NCBI GenBank assembly: GCA_947589615.1
Contig: CANQBU010000060.1
Location: 1 to 7,397, forward strand
Length of the DNA: 7,397 bases
Direction of reading: 5' to 3'
DNA from: an uncultured Clostridia bacterium
Lineage (GTDB): Bacteria > Bacillota > Clostridia > Christensenellales > UBA1242
Under the pieces are notes generated by a model. That model made no database searches. It was not told the DNA's origin and worked only from the letters and a program-made list of their open reading frames with translations. Position numbers and translations under genes: made by a program. Positions 5,777-7,397 of the stretch are shown in pieces; position 1 is the first letter of the stretch; the number at the start of each line of letters is the position of its first letter.

Positions 5777-7397
5777 TTATAGTAAATCATTGATTGCGTC
5801 TTTTTCGTCTTTAGGAAGAGAAGACTCATTAATTGCATTAGCTTTTTCTTCTCGTGTAGAATTTTTATCTGTTAAAGTTTTGTAAAGGTCATGGTTTTCA
5901 TGTCTTACAAGACCATAATTGCCTAAATACATGTCTTCTGCTTTGTCTTTCAATTTGGTATTTTTAGATGGCTGTTTTAAAACATCAAATAAAGAAGCAA
6001 GTTCAGGATATTTATCTGGGTCTGTAGCAAGTCTTTGTCTAATTTCGCTCAAAACGATAGAAGGTGATTTCAAACGATAAACGCTGATGTCTGATTTTAG
6101 GATAGGGTCTGTTTTTATTGTATCATAGAATTGTCTTATAACAGATTCTTGCCAAGGTGTAACAAGAGTAGATTTTTTAGCGGTTGCTTTTAAATCAACA
6201 TCTTGAATATCAAGGTTTGTTCCATTCTTTCTCTTTAGGGAAGCAAGAAGTTTTACAAGTTGTTGAGTATGATTGTATTTTTTGTAAGTTTCAAGAGTTA
6301 CTCTGTCAATTTCTGCTAAAACTTGTGCATTGAATTCTGAGCCACGCAATTTTTCATCAAATTGAGCAAGTTCAACATCAACGTCATCGGCATATTTATG
6401 CAGTTTTTCAATTTGGTGAGCAGACACACGTCTTGATGCACCTTCTACGGTATCTCTTAATCTTGAAAGCCCAATAATGTTTGAGTTAAGTTTTGCAGAG
6501 CCGTTTTTTGCAAGAAGGTTAAATGCATTGAAATGATTTAGAATGTATTCCTTTGTGTCACCAAATCTTGCGGAGAGTTTTTCTCTTCCCATTATAGTAT
6601 CAGCAATTCTTCCGGCGGCATCTTCAAGCATGTTTATATGATTTGTTAAGCCAGAAAGCATATGCCCATTGCTTTCGATTTTGTCTTGAAGAGTGATGAC
6701 TTGTGAAACGATATTAAGACCGATCGTGTTATCTTCATCAAAAGAAGGGTTATTTTTGCCGTAAATTTCACTTGCTAATTTTGCTACTATAAGGTAAGCC
6801 TTATAATCTCTTTCCTCTTCATTTGCACAATAGCCATCTTCGCCTTCCTCTTTATCATTAAGGTAGGTATTTTTAACATATTCGATTGCAGCAAGATAGT
6901 TGCGGGAAGATTTTAAAGCTTCGATAAGTGCCTCTCGTGAGTTGACTTGCATGTCAGGGCTGGTTTCGATACTTTCAAGAGTTTTGAAATTAAACCAGTT
7001 TTCAGAATCTTGAACCTCTGGGTTTAACATAAAAGCATAGGCGATAAAATCAGCGAAAGCTTCAGAAATGTCAGGATTCTTTTCCATAAAAAGTGAAACT
7101 TCTTTGTGAACATCGCTTATTTTTAAGTCGTAGTTTTTAAGATTAAGACCTGCTGCCAAGAATATGTGCTGAATGCTTTCCTGTTTAGCGCCCATATCCT
7201 TTAGGTTGTTAAGCATTGCCGCGATCCAAATTGTAGCGAAAGCACTTAATCCTTCTGTGTCATATTGTTTGCCGACTTCAGAGAAAAGTTTTACAAGGCT
7301 ATCTTTATCTTGCATAGATGATGCTGCAATAGCGGAGATTATTTCTCTGTATGAGGCCAGAACAGATGTATTCTGATCGCTCAGTTGCAAAGGCAGG
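5777..7397 (-). CDS. Large helical protein of unknown function, N-terminus outside the window
   Basis: I do not recognise this family. The frame is open to the right edge: the TTG at 7390 is preceded in frame by CTG and CCT codons, so it need not be the start, and the true N-terminus probably lies outside. At least 539 residues are visible. The sequence is rich in Ala, Leu, Lys, Asp, Glu and Asn and looks almost entirely alpha-helical. Numbered from the TTG codon: a helical region (about 10-125), an acidic linker (178-195, with the only cysteine at 188), a long segment with coiled-coil character (about 225-385), and a basic stretch (KRKNG near 386-390). The tail is charged and helical (505-537), ending INDLL. 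I see no membrane segment, Walker motif, zinc ligands or other catalytic signature. Base composition and codon use resemble uvrA, so there is no sign of recent transfer. The stop is TAA (5779-5777), followed by strong terminators. A structural, scaffold or surface/secreted role is possible but unsupported. Confidence 0.85.
   Translation of the reverse strand, partial: LPLQLSDQNTSVLASYREIISAIAASSMQDKDSLVKLFSEVGKQYDTEGLSAFATIWIAAMLNNLKDMGAKQESIQHIFLAAGLNLKNYDLKISDVHKEVSLFMEKNPDISEAFADFIAYAFMLNPEVQDSENWFNFKTLESIETSPDMQVNSREALIEALKSSRNYLAAIEYVKNTYLNDKEEGEDGYCANEEERDYKAYLIVAKLASEIYGKNNPSFDEDNTIGLNIVSQVITLQDKIESNGHMLSGLTNHINMLEDAAGRIADTIMGREKLSARFGDTKEYILNHFNAFNLLAKNGSAKLNSNIIGLSRLRDTVEGASRRVSAHQIEKLHKYADDVDVELAQFDEKLRGSEFNAQVLAEIDRVTLETYKKYNHTQQLVKLLASLKRKNGTNLDIQDVDLKATAKKSTLVTPWQESVIRQFYDTIKTDPILKSDISVYRLKSPSIVLSEIRQRLATDPDKYPELASLFDVLKQPSKNTKLKDKAEDMYLGNYGLVRHENHDLYKTLTDKNSTREEKANAINESSLPKDEKDAINDLL

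Noticed and set aside
5550..5885. 111-residue + strand open frame spanning the end of uvrA, both terminators and the end of the large - strand gene
   Set aside because: It overlaps two real genes and two hairpins, starts inside uvrA without a ribosome binding site and has no protein-like character.
7173..7376. 67-residue + strand open frame opposite the large protein gene, and similar shadows inside uvrA and uvrB
   Set aside because: They are antisense or out-of-frame to well-supported genes, with no start signals of their own.
1..7397. Insertion sequences, CRISPR repeats, tRNA or rRNA
   Set aside because: No transposase motif, terminal inverted repeats with duplications, regular spaced repeats or cloverleaf were seen by reading; not tested with dedicated software.

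Overview
The window is a low-GC bacterial chromosome segment (roughly one third G+C by eye). It uses the ordinary code: TGG encodes Trp and TGA is not read through inside the genes. The UvrA and UvrB sequences, the AGGAG-type ribosome binding sites and the compact sigma-A-like promoters suggest a member of the Bacillota, perhaps an uncultured clostridial-type gut bacterium. That placement is inference. I see no mobile element, CRISPR array, tRNA or rRNA.

Layout. (1) 1-1227, + strand: the C-terminal 408 residues of UvrB, cut by the left edge. (2) 1308-1862, - strand: a small calcineurin-like metallophosphoesterase of the AQ1575 type, convergent with uvrB. Both genes share a bidirectional terminator hairpin whose loop contains the uvrB stop codon. 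(3) 1863-1959: a 97-bp divergent promoter region. Its two -35 boxes lie 2 bp apart and together form a perfect 12-bp palindrome. (4) 1960-2430, + strand: an unrecognised 156-residue protein, followed by a clean intrinsic terminator. (5) 2483-2731: a gene-free, very AT-rich stretch. (6) 2767-5601, + strand: a complete 944-residue UvrA whose promoter places the transcription start on the A of the start codon, so the mRNA is predicted to be leaderless. (7) 5601-5736: two successive hairpin terminators between convergent genes. (8) 5777-7397, - strand: the C-terminal part, at least 539 residues, of a large helical protein of unknown function that runs off the right edge.

Function. UvrA and UvrB are the damage-recognition pair of nucleotide excision repair. 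UvrA2 loads UvrB at the lesion, and UvrB then recruits UvrC. In many Bacillota the two genes are adjacent. Here a divergently transcribed pair sits between them, so uvrA has its own promoter. All three promoters I can identify predict 5' leaders of 0-13 nt, which may be a trait of this genome. No typical Bacillota SOS (LexA) box was seen upstream of uvrA; the uvrB promoter is outside the window.

The two genes least explained are the 156-residue protein with its strong, palindrome-centred promoter and the large partial protein at the right edge. I found no convincing sign of a new multi-gene system. The most unusual signals are in promoter and terminator architecture.
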